From: Deltaproteobacteria bacterium
GTDB taxonomy: Bacteria > Desulfobacterota > Binatia > UTPRO1
DNA length: 64,000 nt
Assembly: GCA_020852955.1 (NCBI GenBank)
Contig: JADYZW010000027.1
Location: forward strand, 1 to 64,000
Direction of reading: 5' to 3'
How positions within the stretch are numbered: position 1 is the stretch's first letter; the number at the start of each line of letters is the position of its first letter. Under the pieces are notes generated by a model. It searched no databases and was not told where the DNA came from. It worked only from the letters and a program-made list of their open reading frames with translations. Shown here one piece after another: positions 1 through 8,832 of this stretch. Made by a program: the position numbers and the translations under genes.

Positions 1-107
1 GTGGTGGCTAGGTCCCGCGCAAGAAAGCGTCGCGAACTCCGTCAGGTCCGAAAGGAAGCAGCGGTACCGACTCCCTTTCTGTGCCGCGGGGGCGCCTAGC
101 TGCCACC
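1..107 (+). ncRNA. ffs: Bacterial small SRP RNA (4.5S-type)
   Basis: This is the RNA scaffold of the signal recognition particle, which binds Ffh and FtsY for co-translational membrane targeting. The conserved domain IV is visible at about 41-62, with GTCAGGTCC before and AGGAAGCAGC after the tip; the tip reads GAAA rather than the commoner GGAA but is still a GNRA tetraloop. The 5' end (GGTGGCTAGG, from base 4) pairs with the 3' end (CCTAGCTGCCACC, ending at 107), giving the expected hairpin of about 107 nt. The true 5' end could lie a few bases upstream of the window. It sits just upstream of dnaX, an arrangement also known from other bacteria. Confidence 0.93.
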
Positions 108-181
108 TCGAGCGGACGACCGTCGCCCTGCAACGGAGGCGCGAGGGGGGAGTTCCGCGAACCCTCCGCGAGGACACGGCG

Positions 182-1921
182 ATGGCGTATCTGGTACTGG
201 CCCGAAAGTGGCGGCCGCAACGATTCGAGGACGTGGTGGGCCAGGACCACGTCACCACCACGCTGCGCAACGCCATCACCCAGGGACGGATCGCGCACGC
301 CTTCCTCTTCTCGGGGCCGCGCGGCGTCGGCAAGACGACGATCGCGCGCCTCCTTGCCCGGGCGCTGAACTGCGAGCGGGGACCGACGCCCGCGCCCTGC
401 GGGGCCTGCGGGAGCTGCACCGACATCGCGGCGGGAAACGCGCTCGACGTGGTGGAGATCGACGGCGCCTCCAATACCGGCGTCGACAACATCCGGGACC
501 TGAACGAAGCAGTCCGCTACCGGCCGGCCGCGGGGCGCTTCAAGATCTACATCATCGACGAAGTCCACATGCTTTCGACGGCGGCCTTCAACGCGCTCCT
601 CAAGACGCTCGAGGAGCCGCCCGAGCACGTCAAGTTCATCTTCGCGACGACCGAGGTGAACCGTCTGCCGGCGACCGTCGTGTCGCGCTGCCAGCGCTAC
701 GAGTTCAAGCGCATCCCGATGCCCGAGCTGCTCGTGCGCCTCCGGCAGATCGTCGCCGACGAGGGGATCGAGACGACGGACGCCGCGCTCTTCGATCTCG
801 CCCGCGAGGCCGACGGCAGCATGCGCGACGCGCAATCGCTGCTCGATCAGGTGATCGTCTTCGCCGGGAAGACCATCGGCGAGGCGGAGGTGCGCGCCGC
901 GCTCGGCGTCGCCGACCGATCGGTGCTGCACCGCACGACCGAGGCGATCCTGGCGCGCGATCCGGCGACGTGCCTCAAGGCGGTCGAGGAGCTGCACCGG
1001 TACGGCTACGAAGTCGGGCAGTTCTGCCGCGACCTCGTCCGGCAGCTCCGCAACCTCACGGTCGCGGCCCTCTTCGCCGACGCGGCCCTGCTGACCGATC
1101 TCCCGGATGCCGAGGTCGAGGAGACCATGCGGCAGGCGACGCTCCGTTCGAGCGACGACCTGCAGCGGCTGTTCCGGGTGGCGCAGACGGGCGCCGACGA
1201 GATCCGCCGGTCGATCCTGCCCGCCGTCGTGCTCGAGATGACGCTGGTGAAGATGGCGACCATGCCCGACGCCGGGCCGATCGATCAGCTGCTCGCGCGC
1301 CTCGAGGCGATGGAGCGTCGGCTCGGCGGGGGCGCTCCGGGCCCGCGCCCCGCGAGCGGGCCGGCCCCGTCGCCGGGGCCGGCGCGGGCGGCGACGCCGG
1401 TGGCGGGCGGCGGGCCGCCGCCAGGCGCGGCGCCGGCGCCGGCCGCGGGCCCGCCGCGTCCCATGCCGCCGCCGCGACCGACGCGCCCGGCGGCCGCGCC
1501 GGCCCCAGGACCGACGTCGGCCGGCAACGGCGCCAGCGGGTGGGACGGTTTGCTCGCCGCCGCGCAGAGCAAGATCAGCCTGAAGGTGTATCTCGCCGGG
1601 AGCCGCCTTCTCGAGGAGACCGACGACGCGCTGCACATCGGCGTCGAGAACGACCTCGCCCTGCGGGCGCTCAAGGATCCGGACAACGCGGCGACGCTGC
1701 AGGAGCTGGCGCGCCGCGCCTATGGCGGGGCGCGGCGCGTGCAGGTGAGCGTGGCGAAGCCTCCCGCCGAGGAGATCGCCATGCGGATGGCGGCGGAGGA
1801 CGCGCGGCGGCGCGAGATCAGCGAGCGCGCGGAGCGCAGCGCGAGCGTGCGGGCCGCGATCGACATCCTCGGGGGCGAGGTCACCGAAGTGCGGCCGCGG
1901 AGCCGCGGAGGGAAGGCATGA
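182..1921 (+). CDS. dnaX: DNA polymerase III subunit gamma/tau
   Basis: Clamp-loader ATPase of the replicative polymerase, 579 aa. The N-terminal AAA+ module shows Walker A GPRGVGKTT (residues 45-53), the zinc-binding cysteines C64, C73, C76 and C79, and the Walker B region IIDEVHML (about 124-131). A Pro/Ala/Gly-rich linker spans about 375-460 and is followed by a C-terminal tau-like domain that would bind the polymerase or helicase. I saw no poly-A/G slippery heptamer that would indicate a programmed frameshift giving a separate gamma form. The ATG at 182 gives the family N terminus (MAYLVLARKWRP). The stop overlaps the ebfC start (ATGA), so the two are translationally coupled in a dnaX-ebfC-recR operon. 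Confidence 0.97.
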   Translation: MAYLVLARKWRPQRFEDVVGQDHVTTTLRNAITQGRIAHAFLFSGPRGVGKTTIARLLARALNCERGPTPAPCGACGSCTDIAAGNALDVVEIDGASNTGVDNIRDLNEAVRYRPAAGRFKIYIIDEVHMLSTAAFNALLKTLEEPPEHVKFIFATTEVNRLPATVVSRCQRYEFKRIPMPELLVRLRQIVADEGIETTDAALFDLAREADGSMRDAQSLLDQVIVFAGKTIGEAEVRAALGVADRSVLHRTTEAILARDPATCLKAVEELHRYGYEVGQFCRDLVRQLRNLTVAALFADAALLTDLPDAEVEETMRQATLRSSDDLQRLFRVAQTGADEIRRSILPAVVLEMTLVKMATMPDAGPIDQLLARLEAMERRLGGGAPGPRPASGPAPSPGPARAATPVAGGGPPPGAAPAPAAGPPRPMPPPRPTRPAAAPAPGPTSAGNGASGWDGLLAAAQSKISLKVYLAGSRLLEETDDALHIGVENDLALRALKDPDNAATLQELARRAYGGARRVQVSVAKPPAEEIAMRMAAEDARRREISERAERSASVRAAIDILGGEVTEVRPRSRGGKA

Positions 1922-2232
1922 GCTTCGGAGACATCGGCAACATCATGAAGCAGGCGCAGCAGCTCCAGGAGCGCCTAGCCCAGGTCCAGGAAGACGTCGC
2001 CCGGCGCACCGTCGAAGCCGCAGCGGGCGGGGGCATGGTCAAGGTGAAGGTCAACGGCAAGCACGAGCTGCTCGCGATCACGATCGACCCCGCCGTGCTG
2101 AAGGAGGACGTCGAGCTCGTCCAGGATCTGGTGCTCGCGGCGGTGAACGAAGGTCTCCGCAACGCGCAACGCATGGTCGCCGAAGAGATGACGAAGGTGA
2201 CCGGCGGCCTCAAGATCCCCGGGCTCGGCTGA
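1918..2232 (+). CDS. ebfC: Nucleoid-associated protein, YbaB/EbfC family
   Basis: A small DNA-binding protein of 104 aa, the usual length for the YbaB/EbfC family, which forms dimers and associates with the nucleoid. The N-terminal helix carries the typical IMKQAQQLQERL pattern, and the core strand reads VKVKVNGKHELLAITIDP. A Shine-Dalgarno-like GGAGGGAAGG lies directly upstream. The ATG overlaps the dnaX stop, and recR follows 12 bp downstream. The dnaX-ebfC-recR order is conserved in many bacteria and is the strongest context support. Confidence 0.95.
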   Translation: MSFGDIGNIMKQAQQLQERLAQVQEDVARRTVEAAAGGGMVKVKVNGKHELLAITIDPAVLKEDVELVQDLVLAAVNEGLRNAQRMVAEEMTKVTGGLKIPGLG

Positions 2233-2244
2233 GTCGCCGCGGGC

Positions 2245-2841
2245 ATGGCCTATACCCCGTCGATGACCCGGCTGATCCAGGAGCTCTCGAAGCTTCCCGG
2301 CATCGGTGAGAAGACCGCGGCGCGCCTCGCCTTCCACATCCTGCGCGCCGACGGCGGCCTTGCCGACGGCCTCGCCGCCGCCCTGAAGGCGCTGAAGGAG
2401 CAGACGCGACTCTGTCGGACCTGCCACGGACTCACGGAAGTCGATCCGTGCCCCATCTGCGCCAGCGGCGAACGCGCCGCCGACGTGATCTGCGTCGTCG
2501 AGGAGCCGGCGGATCTGATCGCGATCGAACGCTCGCGCGGATTCCGCGGCCGCTACCACGTGCTGCAGGGCGCGCTGTCGCCGCTCGACGGCGTCGGGCC
2601 GGAGGACCTGCAGATCGGCGGCCTGCTGCAACGCCTGCGCGGCGACACCGTGCGTGAGGTGATCCTCGCGACCAACCCCACCGTCGAAGGCGAGGCGACG
2701 GCGCTCTATCTCGCCCGTCTCATCAAGCCCCTCGGCGTGCGCGTCACCCGCATCGCGCACGGAATCCCGATGGGCGGCGACGTCGAGTACGCCGACGTCG
2801 TGACCCTCGGTCGGGCGCTGGACGGCCGGCGGGACATGTGA
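2245..2841 (+). CDS. recR: Recombination mediator RecR
   Basis: RecR works with RecO and RecF to load RecA on gapped single-stranded DNA. The protein is 198 aa, the normal length. It has the N-terminal helix-hairpin-helix (LPGIGEKTAARLAFHIL), a four-cysteine zinc site (CRTC and CPIC with linker TDVDP-like spacing), then the Toprim domain with VVEEPADL and the family TNPTVEGEATALYL stretch, and the C-terminal IAHGIPMGGDVEYAD motif. It is the third gene of the dnaX operon. No strong Shine-Dalgarno is seen before the ATG at 2245, but the N terminus matches the family. Confidence 0.96.
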   Translation: MAYTPSMTRLIQELSKLPGIGEKTAARLAFHILRADGGLADGLAAALKALKEQTRLCRTCHGLTEVDPCPICASGERAADVICVVEEPADLIAIERSRGFRGRYHVLQGALSPLDGVGPEDLQIGGLLQRLRGDTVREVILATNPTVEGEATALYLARLIKPLGVRVTRIAHGIPMGGDVEYADVVTLGRALDGRRDM

Positions 2842-2891
2842 CCTGAACGCCCGCGGCGCATCCGCCGAGCGGGTCTCCAAGGAGGAGTGGC

Positions 2892-3917
2892 ATGCGAGTA
2901 GTGACGAGGGCCGGGAGCGCGCTCCTGGCGAGTGTGATGATCGGAACGACGCCGTGGATCGCGGCGGCCGACGACGTCCTGGCGACGGTCGGTGCGAAGA
3001 GCTTCACGCGCGCCGAAATCGAGGCGCTGGTGAAGCCGAAGCTGATCGAGATCGAAGCTCAGAAGTACGAGGTGCTGCGCGAGGGGCTCGACGAAGCGAT
3101 CGCGCAGGAGCTCTTCACGCTCGAAGCGGCGGCGCGCAAGATCACGCCCGAGCAACTGGAGGAGGACGAGATCGCGAAGAAGGTGCCGGTGCCGAGCGAC
3201 GCCGAGATCCAGAAGCTCTACGACGACAACAAGGAGGACCTGCAGGGCCAGACGCTCGAGCAGGTCAAGCCGCAGATCGTCGAGTACCTGAAGGCCGAGA
3301 AGGGCCAGGCCCGCCGCCTCGCGTTCATCGCGGAGCTGAAGGCCAAGTACAAGACGGTCGACAAGCTGAAGGCGCCGACGGTCGAGGTAGCGACCGCGGG
3401 CCGCCCCGAGCGCGGCGGCGGGGCCAAGGCCACGGTCACGATCGTCGAGTTCTCGGATTACCAGTGCCCGTTCTGCAAGCGCGGCGAGGACGCCGTGCAG
3501 AAGGTGTTCGAGACCTACGGCGACAAGGTGCGCATCGTGTTCCGCGACTACCCGCTGCCGTTCCACGAGCGGGCGCGGCCGGCGGCGGAGGCGGCCGCTT
3601 GCGCCAACGCGCAGGGCAAGTTCTGGGAGTACAACAAGAAGCTCTTCGCCAACCAGAGCGCGCTCGGCGACGACAACCTGAAGCAGTACGCCAAGGAGCT
3701 GGGCCTCGACGCGGCGAAGTTCGACGAGTGCTACGCCAAGAAGCCGCACAGCGCCGCGATCGACAAGGACCTCGCCGACGGCGTGCTGGCGGGCGTGAAC
3801 GGCACGCCCGCGTTCTTCATCAATGGCCGGGCGATCTCCGGCGCGCAGCCGTTCGAGAAGTTCAAGGAGATCATCGACGAGGAGCTGGCGGCCGCCGCCG
3901 CAAAGCCCGCGTCCTGA
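2892..3917 (+). CDS. Secreted SurA-like N-terminal domain fused to DsbA-family thioredoxin
   Basis: Predicted periplasmic thiol oxidoreductase, 341 aa. Residues 1-25 form a signal peptide (hydrophobic ALLASVMIGTTPWIAAA then DDV). Residues about 27-155 are a charged helical region resembling the SurA/PpiC chaperone N domain (VLATVGAKSFTRAEIEAL). The C-terminal half (about 175-335) is a DsbA/DSBA_4-like thioredoxin fold with the active site QCPFC and the cis-proline loop NGTPAFFINGR. A very clear Shine-Dalgarno (AAGGAGG) precedes the ATG. Reaction inferred: disulfide exchange on exported proteins, possibly with the N domain holding substrates. The redox direction (oxidase or isomerase) cannot be told from sequence. 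Confidence 0.85.
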   Translation: MRVVTRAGSALLASVMIGTTPWIAAADDVLATVGAKSFTRAEIEALVKPKLIEIEAQKYEVLREGLDEAIAQELFTLEAAARKITPEQLEEDEIAKKVPVPSDAEIQKLYDDNKEDLQGQTLEQVKPQIVEYLKAEKGQARRLAFIAELKAKYKTVDKLKAPTVEVATAGRPERGGGAKATVTIVEFSDYQCPFCKRGEDAVQKVFETYGDKVRIVFRDYPLPFHERARPAAEAAACANAQGKFWEYNKKLFANQSALGDDNLKQYAKELGLDAAKFDECYAKKPHSAAIDKDLADGVLAGVNGTPAFFINGRAISGAQPFEKFKEIIDEELAAAAAKPAS

Positions 3918-3930
3918 TCGCGCGTCGCCC

Positions 3931-3962
3931 GCGCACGGTGGACCGTCCGGCCCACCGTGCGC
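3931..3962 (+). terminator. Perfect 11-bp inverted repeat, terminator-like
   Basis: GCGCACGGTGG (3931-3941) is perfectly repeated in inverse at 3952-3962 around a 10-nt loop, 13 nt after the stop of the DsbA-family gene. No T-run follows, so this is a stable hairpin that may end transcription or protect the 3' end of the mRNA. The rest of the gap to 4111 shows nothing recognisable. Confidence 0.45.
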
Positions 3963-4111
3963 GCCGCGACGGGAACGCGTGCCTGGCGCGCGCGACGATC
4001 GCCGCCGAGGCCTCCGGGCACCGCGGCCGCACCGCGGCCGCACGCGATTGACCGGCGCCGCGGGCCCGTGCTTGAAGCGCGGTGCGCGCTGCGGTCGCGC
4101 GTCGGGGGGCC

Positions 4112-4558
4112 ATGGCGCCGAGCGAAGCGAAACGAGCGAAGTCCGCGGTCGCGGCGATCGTCCTGGCGGCCCTCGTCGCCGGCTGCAGCGCGCTGGCCGT
4201 AGTGCCGCACTGGGATTCCGCCGCGTTCCGCGACCTCTCGACGCTCGAGTTCCTGACGGTCGGCGCCGACGAGGGGCAGCACTGGTCGACGGTGTGGCTC
4301 GCCGTGGTCGACGGTGCGGTCTACGTCCGGCTCGGCACGCGCGCGGCTGGCCGCATGCAAGCCAACACGACGGCGCCGTTCGTCGACGTCCGGATCGGCG
4401 GGCGCGTGTACCGGCACGTGCGCGCGGTCGCGGCTCCCGAGATGGCGCTCCGGGTGGCGACGGCGATGAGCGCGAAGTATCCGAGCGACCTCCTGGTCCG
4501 CTACCTTCCTCATCCGCTGACGATGCGCCTCGATCCCGACGCGGCGGGCTCGCCGTGA
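4112..4558 (+). CDS. Small putative lipoprotein, DUF2255-like
   Basis: 148 aa from the ATG at 4112. The N terminus (KSAVAAIVLAALVAGC) is a lipoprotein signal with lipobox LVAGC, so the mature protein should be lipid-anchored. The remaining domain (WLAVVDGAVYVRLGTRAAGR then DVRIGGRVYRHV) resembles FMN-binding split-barrel or DUF2255 proteins that judge small-molecule or deazaflavin binding, but I could not confirm a cofactor site. An alternative GTG at 4082 would add ten residues before the signal peptide and is less likely. The stop overlaps the next start (GTGA), so it is coupled to the downstream hydrolase. Confidence 0.65.
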   Translation: MAPSEAKRAKSAVAAIVLAALVAGCSALAVVPHWDSAAFRDLSTLEFLTVGADEGQHWSTVWLAVVDGAVYVRLGTRAAGRMQANTTAPFVDVRIGGRVYRHVRAVAAPEMALRVATAMSAKYPSDLLVRYLPHPLTMRLDPDAAGSP

Positions 4559-5271
4559 ACGCGTCCGGCGAGCGGATCACGGTCACGGCCGGCGCGCGCA
4601 CGATCCCGGTCGAGGTCTTCCCGACCGCGAGCGGGGGGCGCGGCCCGGCGGTGCTGGTGCTCTCGGAGATCTTCGGGCTGAACGACGACATCCGGCGTAT
4701 CGCGCGGCGCTTCGCGGCCAACGGATATCTCGCCGCCGCGCCGGATTTTCTCGCGGGAGGCTGGCACCTCGGGTGCGTCATGCGGGCCGCTCGCGACCTC
4801 CGCGCCGGCGAAGGGGCGACGGTCGCGGTGCTCGAAGCGGCCATCGCCGCGGTCGCCGCCCGTCCCGACGTCTCCCGCGTCGGCGTGGTCGGCTTCTGCA
4901 TGGGCGGCGGCTACGCGCTCCTGCTCGGCACGCGGGTGGCGCTCGGCGCCGCCGGCGTCTTCTACGGCGACGTCCCCGGCGCGGAGGCGCTGGCTCGCGC
5001 CTGCCCGATCGTGGGCGGCTACGGAGGACGCGACCGTCTCTTCGCCCCACAGGGCCGGCGGCTGATCGCCGAGCTCGAGGCGCGGGGACGCGCGCACGAC
5101 GTCGTGGTCTACGAGGGCGCCGGCCACTCGTACATGAACGATGCCGGCCATCCGCTGCTCGCGGCGCTGTCGCGCCCGCTGATGGCGGTGGCCTACGACG
5201 AGGCCGCGGCCGAGGACTCGTGGCGGCGCATGCTGGCCTTCTTCGGCCGCCACCTGGCGGACCCGTCCTGA
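4555..5271 (+). CDS. Dienelactone hydrolase family protein
   Basis: Alpha/beta hydrolase of 238 aa. The nucleophile elbow is GFCMGGGYAL, i.e. G-x-C-x-G-G with cysteine as nucleophile, typical of dienelactone hydrolases. The family strand PAVLVLSEIFGLNDDIRRIA is near residue 30, the acid lies in GGYGGRDRLF, and the histidine is in EGAGHSYMN. The start is the GTG overlapping the stop of the lipoprotein gene. Substrate is unknown; many family members hydrolyse lactones or esters outside aromatic pathways. It ends 13 bp before the convergent regulator gene. Confidence 0.88.
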   Translation: MNASGERITVTAGARTIPVEVFPTASGGRGPAVLVLSEIFGLNDDIRRIARRFAANGYLAAAPDFLAGGWHLGCVMRAARDLRAGEGATVAVLEAAIAAVAARPDVSRVGVVGFCMGGGYALLLGTRVALGAAGVFYGDVPGAEALARACPIVGGYGGRDRLFAPQGRRLIAELEARGRAHDVVVYEGAGHSYMNDAGHPLLAALSRPLMAVAYDEAAAEDSWRRMLAFFGRHLADPS

Positions 5272-5284
5272 GCCGCGCGCCCCG

Positions 5285-8200
5285 TCACGCGGTCTCGCGG
5301 CTCTCCGCCCCGACCTCCGCCAGGATCCGGTCCGCCTTCGCGGCGTCGCGGGTATAGCCGAGCGCCGTGTAGGCGGCGCGCGCGACCTCGGCATGGCGCG
5401 TCGCGCGCGCCGCGTCGCCCATCACCTGCGCTAGCAGCGCGCGACCGAGGCTCGTCGCGGCGAGTCCCGAGTGCGAGCCGATCGCCTCCGCGAGCGTGTA
5501 CGCGCGCTCGTACCAGCGCGTCGCGTCGGCCCAGCGCGAGGGGCCGAGGCGCGTCGCCACGTCGCCGAGGGCGAGGCTGCAGCTCAACTCCCGCAGGCGT
5601 CCGCCGGCGTGGCGGTACGAGCGTTCCGCGCACTGCTCGGCGCGCGTCACTTCGTCGATCGCGAGCAACGCCTCGCAGATGATCTGGCAGCTGAGCGTCT
5701 CGAGGCCGGTGAGCCTGGGGGTCTCGATCAGCTCGAGGTGGCGGTCGCCGCCGATCGGCTCGTCGAGCTCGTGGCGCGCCAGGATGCCGAGCGCCGCCGC
5801 CGACCGGAGGTGGGACGCGCTGCCGATGGCGCGCGCGATCTCGAGGCTGCGGTCGGCCCATTCCCGCGCGCGCTCGTAGTTGCCGCGCGCCAGGTACATT
5901 AGCGACAGGGTGACGGCCGATCCGCTCTGCACGGTGCGGTTCGGATACGCGACGGCCGCCTCGTAGGTTTCGTGGACCGCGGCGGGCTCGTGCTCGAGAT
6001 CGTCGGCGTGGAAGCGAATGCGGTCGCGCATGAAAACGGCGCCGAGGTAGATGTCCCGCCGGCGGCCCTCCGGTGCGGTGGCCAACCGCTCGACCGCGCC
6101 GATGACGCCATCGATCCGCGCGCGCGCGTCCGCGAAGCGGCCGTCGAAGAGATAGTTCCATCCGAGCGCCCGCGAGATCCGGGTGGTCGTGAGCTCCAAC
6201 TCCGCGCGCTCCGCGATGCCGAGCGCCTGCTCGATGAGCGCTTGTCCCGACGGAAAGTGGCTCGGACCCCGGCTGCTGATCATGAGGCCGTGCAGGGAGC
6301 AGATCTCGGCGAGGCTCTCCGCGTCCCCGAGCTCCTCGGCGACCTGACGGCCCCTCCTCGCCGCCTCCTCGACGTCGCCGTCCTCGAAGATCCCGTAGAT
6401 CACGCTCATGCGCAGCACGCCGAAGGCGGCCTCCACCACGACGCGCTTGTGCTCCGCGGCGTCCGGCTCGGCCGCGAGCGCCGCCGTGGCGAGATCGTAG
6501 GCGCCCCGATAGAAGCGGGCGGCCGTCCGAAACGACGGCACCCGCTCCGCGTCGCGCGCGGCGTGGAGGACGGCGCCGATCGCCTTGTCGCGGTTCTCGC
6601 TGCGCGAGTAGTGGTGCGCCAGGAGCGCCGAGCGCTCCGCCGTGGGCTCGCCGGGCAAGGCCTCGATCATCCGTCCGATGCGGTCGTGCAGCTCGCGCCG
6701 CTGCCGCAGGAGCAGGCCCTCGTAGGCGACCTCCTGGATGAGGCTCTCGCCGAAGCGGAACTCGTCGCCCACGAGGAGGCTCTTGCGGTGGATGATGCCG
6801 CGCTCCTCGAGGAGGGCGAGCTCGGCGTTCACGTCGATGCCCTCGTGGACGAGGAGCTCCCGCAGCTGTTCGCGCTGGAACTGCCGCCCCAAGACCGCCG
6901 CCACCTGGACCACGCGCTTCGCCTGCGCGCCGAGGCGGTCGAGGCGGGCGCTGACGAGGTCCTCCACCGTTCCGGGCATGCGGATCTCGTCGACGGGGCG
7001 CGTGAGACGCACGTGCCCGTCGCTCCGCAGCAGGTAGCCTTCCTCGACGAGCGAGCGGGTGATCTCCTCCGCGAAGAAGGGGTTGCCTTCGGCCTTCTGG
7101 GCGATGCGGCGCTCGAGCTGAGCGGGGAGCGGTCCTCCGGCGACGCCCCGCACGACGTCGACGGTCTCCTCGTCGGAGAGCGCACCGAGCGTGAGCTGCG
7201 TGAACGCCGACTTCACCCGCCAGCCGGGCTGGTGTTCGGTCCGATGGCTCATGAGCATCATCAATCGCTCACGGCGCGTGGTCCCGACGGCTAGCGTCAG
7301 CATCTCGCGCGAAGGCTCGTCGATCCAGTGCACGTCCTCGATGATCATGACGACCGGCGTTTGGTGGCTCGCCTGGTAGACGAGTTCGGCGACGGCCTCG
7401 AAGTGCTCGCGCTTCGAGGCCTCGTCCTCGAACGCCTCGCTGTCGCTTCCGGCGGCGCCGCCGAGGTTCAGAACCTGGCAGAGCGACGGATAGCGGCCGG
7501 CGAGCTCGCCGGCGCCGGCGCCGAGCCGCCCCGAGATCTTCGCGCACGCTTCGGCCTCCCCGTCGTCGCTCGCGATGCCGAAGTACTGGCGCAACATCGC
7601 CACCCACGGCGCGTATGGCACCGCTTGCGTCATCGCCGAGCAGCGTGCCTCGAAGAAGACCACGGGCACCTCGGCGAGCCGCTGCTTGAACTCGTAGATC
7701 AAGCGCGACTTGCCGCTGCCGGCGTCGCCGACGATCGTCACGACCTGCGGGAAGGCGCCGGCGAGGCGATCGAAGCAGGCGATCAGCTGCGCCAGCTCCT
7801 CGGTGCGTCCGACGAGAGGGGTGAGGCCGCGCGCCTCCGCGACGGCGATCGCGGTGGTCGTCGCCGAGAGGCCGCGGACCTCGTGCGCCAGGATCGGCTC
7901 GCGCTTGCCCTTCACTGCGAAGCGCCGCGCCGGCAGCACCTCGAAGAAGCCCCGCACCAGCCGGTGCGTGGCGTCGGAGATCAGCACCATGCCGGGATCG
8001 GCGACCGACTGCAGGCGCTGCGCGAGGTTCGTGGTGTCGCCGATCGCCGTGTAGTCCATCTTCAGGTCGCTGCCGACCGTGCCGACGACGACGGGTCCGG
8101 TGTGGACGCCGATCCGCACCTGGAGGTCGATCGTGCAGCCGCCGTGGCCGCGCGCGTTCATCGCGCCGAGCGCGTCGCGGATCGCGAGGGCGGAGTAGAC

Positions 8201-8695
8201 GGCGCGATACGGCGCGTCCTCGTGCGCGATCGGCGCGCCGAACACCGCCATCACCCCGTCTCCCGCGAGGTGGGTGACGATGCCCTCGACCCGGTAGACC
8301 TCGCGGAAGACGACCGCCATGTACTCGTCGAGGAGATCGCGGAACTCCTCGGGGTCGAGGCGCTCGGCGATCGAGGTGGAGCCGACGAGGTCGCAGAACA
8401 TCACCGTCACGAGCTTGCGCTCGCCGGCGACCACGCCCTGACTGGCGCGAATCTTGGCAGCCAGTGTTTCCGGAATGGCGGGCGGCGCCGGGCGCGTCGC
8501 CGCCACTCCGGCGTCGGCCGGCGGGGCGCTTCCCGCCGCCTCCGCCGACGTCGGCGCGCCGCACTCCGGGCAAAAGCGGAATCCGGGCTCGATCGGGCTG
8601 CCGCAGCTCGCGCACGCGCGCGGGGCGCGGGCGCCGCAGGCGTGACAGAACTGCTTCCCGGGAATCAGCTCGGTCCGGCAGTTGGCGCAGCGCAC
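5285..8695 (-). CDS. Zinc-ribbon / class III adenylate cyclase / AAA ATPase / TPR regulator
   Basis: 1136 aa from a GTG at 8695. Order: two N-terminal zinc ribbons (CANC...CHAC, CASC...CPEC, residues 3-45), class III nucleotidyl cyclase (about 90-270), AfsR/MalT-like STAND ATPase (about 285-700), and a C-terminal TPR-like helical array to the end. The cyclase looks active: metal-binding Asp in MFCDLVGST and AGDGVMAVFG, and the transition-state Asn/Arg in TTNLAQRLQ. The ATPase has Walker A GDAGSGKS. Inference: a cytosolic signal integrator that makes cAMP or cGMP in response to an unknown ligand sensed by the TPR part. Related large proteins are common in high-GC soil bacteria. It stands alone, 137 bp downstream of the dehydrogenase gene. 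Confidence 0.9.
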   Translation of the reverse strand: MRCANCRTELIPGKQFCHACGARAPRACASCGSPIEPGFRFCPECGAPTSAEAAGSAPPADAGVAATRPAPPAIPETLAAKIRASQGVVAGERKLVTVMFCDLVGSTSIAERLDPEEFRDLLDEYMAVVFREVYRVEGIVTHLAGDGVMAVFGAPIAHEDAPYRAVYSALAIRDALGAMNARGHGGCTIDLQVRIGVHTGPVVVGTVGSDLKMDYTAIGDTTNLAQRLQSVADPGMVLISDATHRLVRGFFEVLPARRFAVKGKREPILAHEVRGLSATTTAIAVAEARGLTPLVGRTEELAQLIACFDRLAGAFPQVVTIVGDAGSGKSRLIYEFKQRLAEVPVVFFEARCSAMTQAVPYAPWVAMLRQYFGIASDDGEAEACAKISGRLGAGAGELAGRYPSLCQVLNLGGAAGSDSEAFEDEASKREHFEAVAELVYQASHQTPVVMIIEDVHWIDEPSREMLTLAVGTTRRERLMMLMSHRTEHQPGWRVKSAFTQLTLGALSDEETVDVVRGVAGGPLPAQLERRIAQKAEGNPFFAEEITRSLVEEGYLLRSDGHVRLTRPVDEIRMPGTVEDLVSARLDRLGAQAKRVVQVAAVLGRQFQREQLRELLVHEGIDVNAELALLEERGIIHRKSLLVGDEFRFGESLIQEVAYEGLLLRQRRELHDRIGRMIEALPGEPTAERSALLAHHYSRSENRDKAIGAVLHAARDAERVPSFRTAARFYRGAYDLATAALAAEPDAAEHKRVVVEAAFGVLRMSVIYGIFEDGDVEEAARRGRQVAEELGDAESLAEICSLHGLMISSRGPSHFPSGQALIEQALGIAERAELELTTTRISRALGWNYLFDGRFADARARIDGVIGAVERLATAPEGRRRDIYLGAVFMRDRIRFHADDLEHEPAAVHETYEAAVAYPNRTVQSGSAVTLSLMYLARGNYERAREWADRSLEIARAIGSASHLRSAAALGILARHELDEPIGGDRHLELIETPRLTGLETLSCQIICEALLAIDEVTRAEQCAERSYRHAGGRLRELSCSLALGDVATRLGPSRWADATRWYERAYTLAEAIGSHSGLAATSLGRALLAQVMGDAARATRHAEVARAAYTALGYTRDAAKADRILAEVGAESRETA

Positions 8696-8832
8696 GGGCC
8701 GACCGTGGCCGCGATCCGCCAGTGAGTCAAGAACGCGCGCGTCTGACCGGCGACGTGGGCAGCCGGGAAAGGGAGAGGTCGTGGCGCGCCGCCGGCGGCG
8801 CGCGCCGCGCACGGCGTGTCGGCGTCGGCGCG

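Noticed and set aside
182..1921. Programmed frameshift in dnaX giving a gamma form
   Set aside because: No A-rich slippery heptamer with a following hairpin was seen; the gene reads through in one frame.
5972..7294. A 440-codon plus-strand frame opposite the cyclase gene
   Set aside because: It lies antisense to the ATPase/TPR part of the cyclase regulator, has no motif, and shows the typical antisense residue mix.
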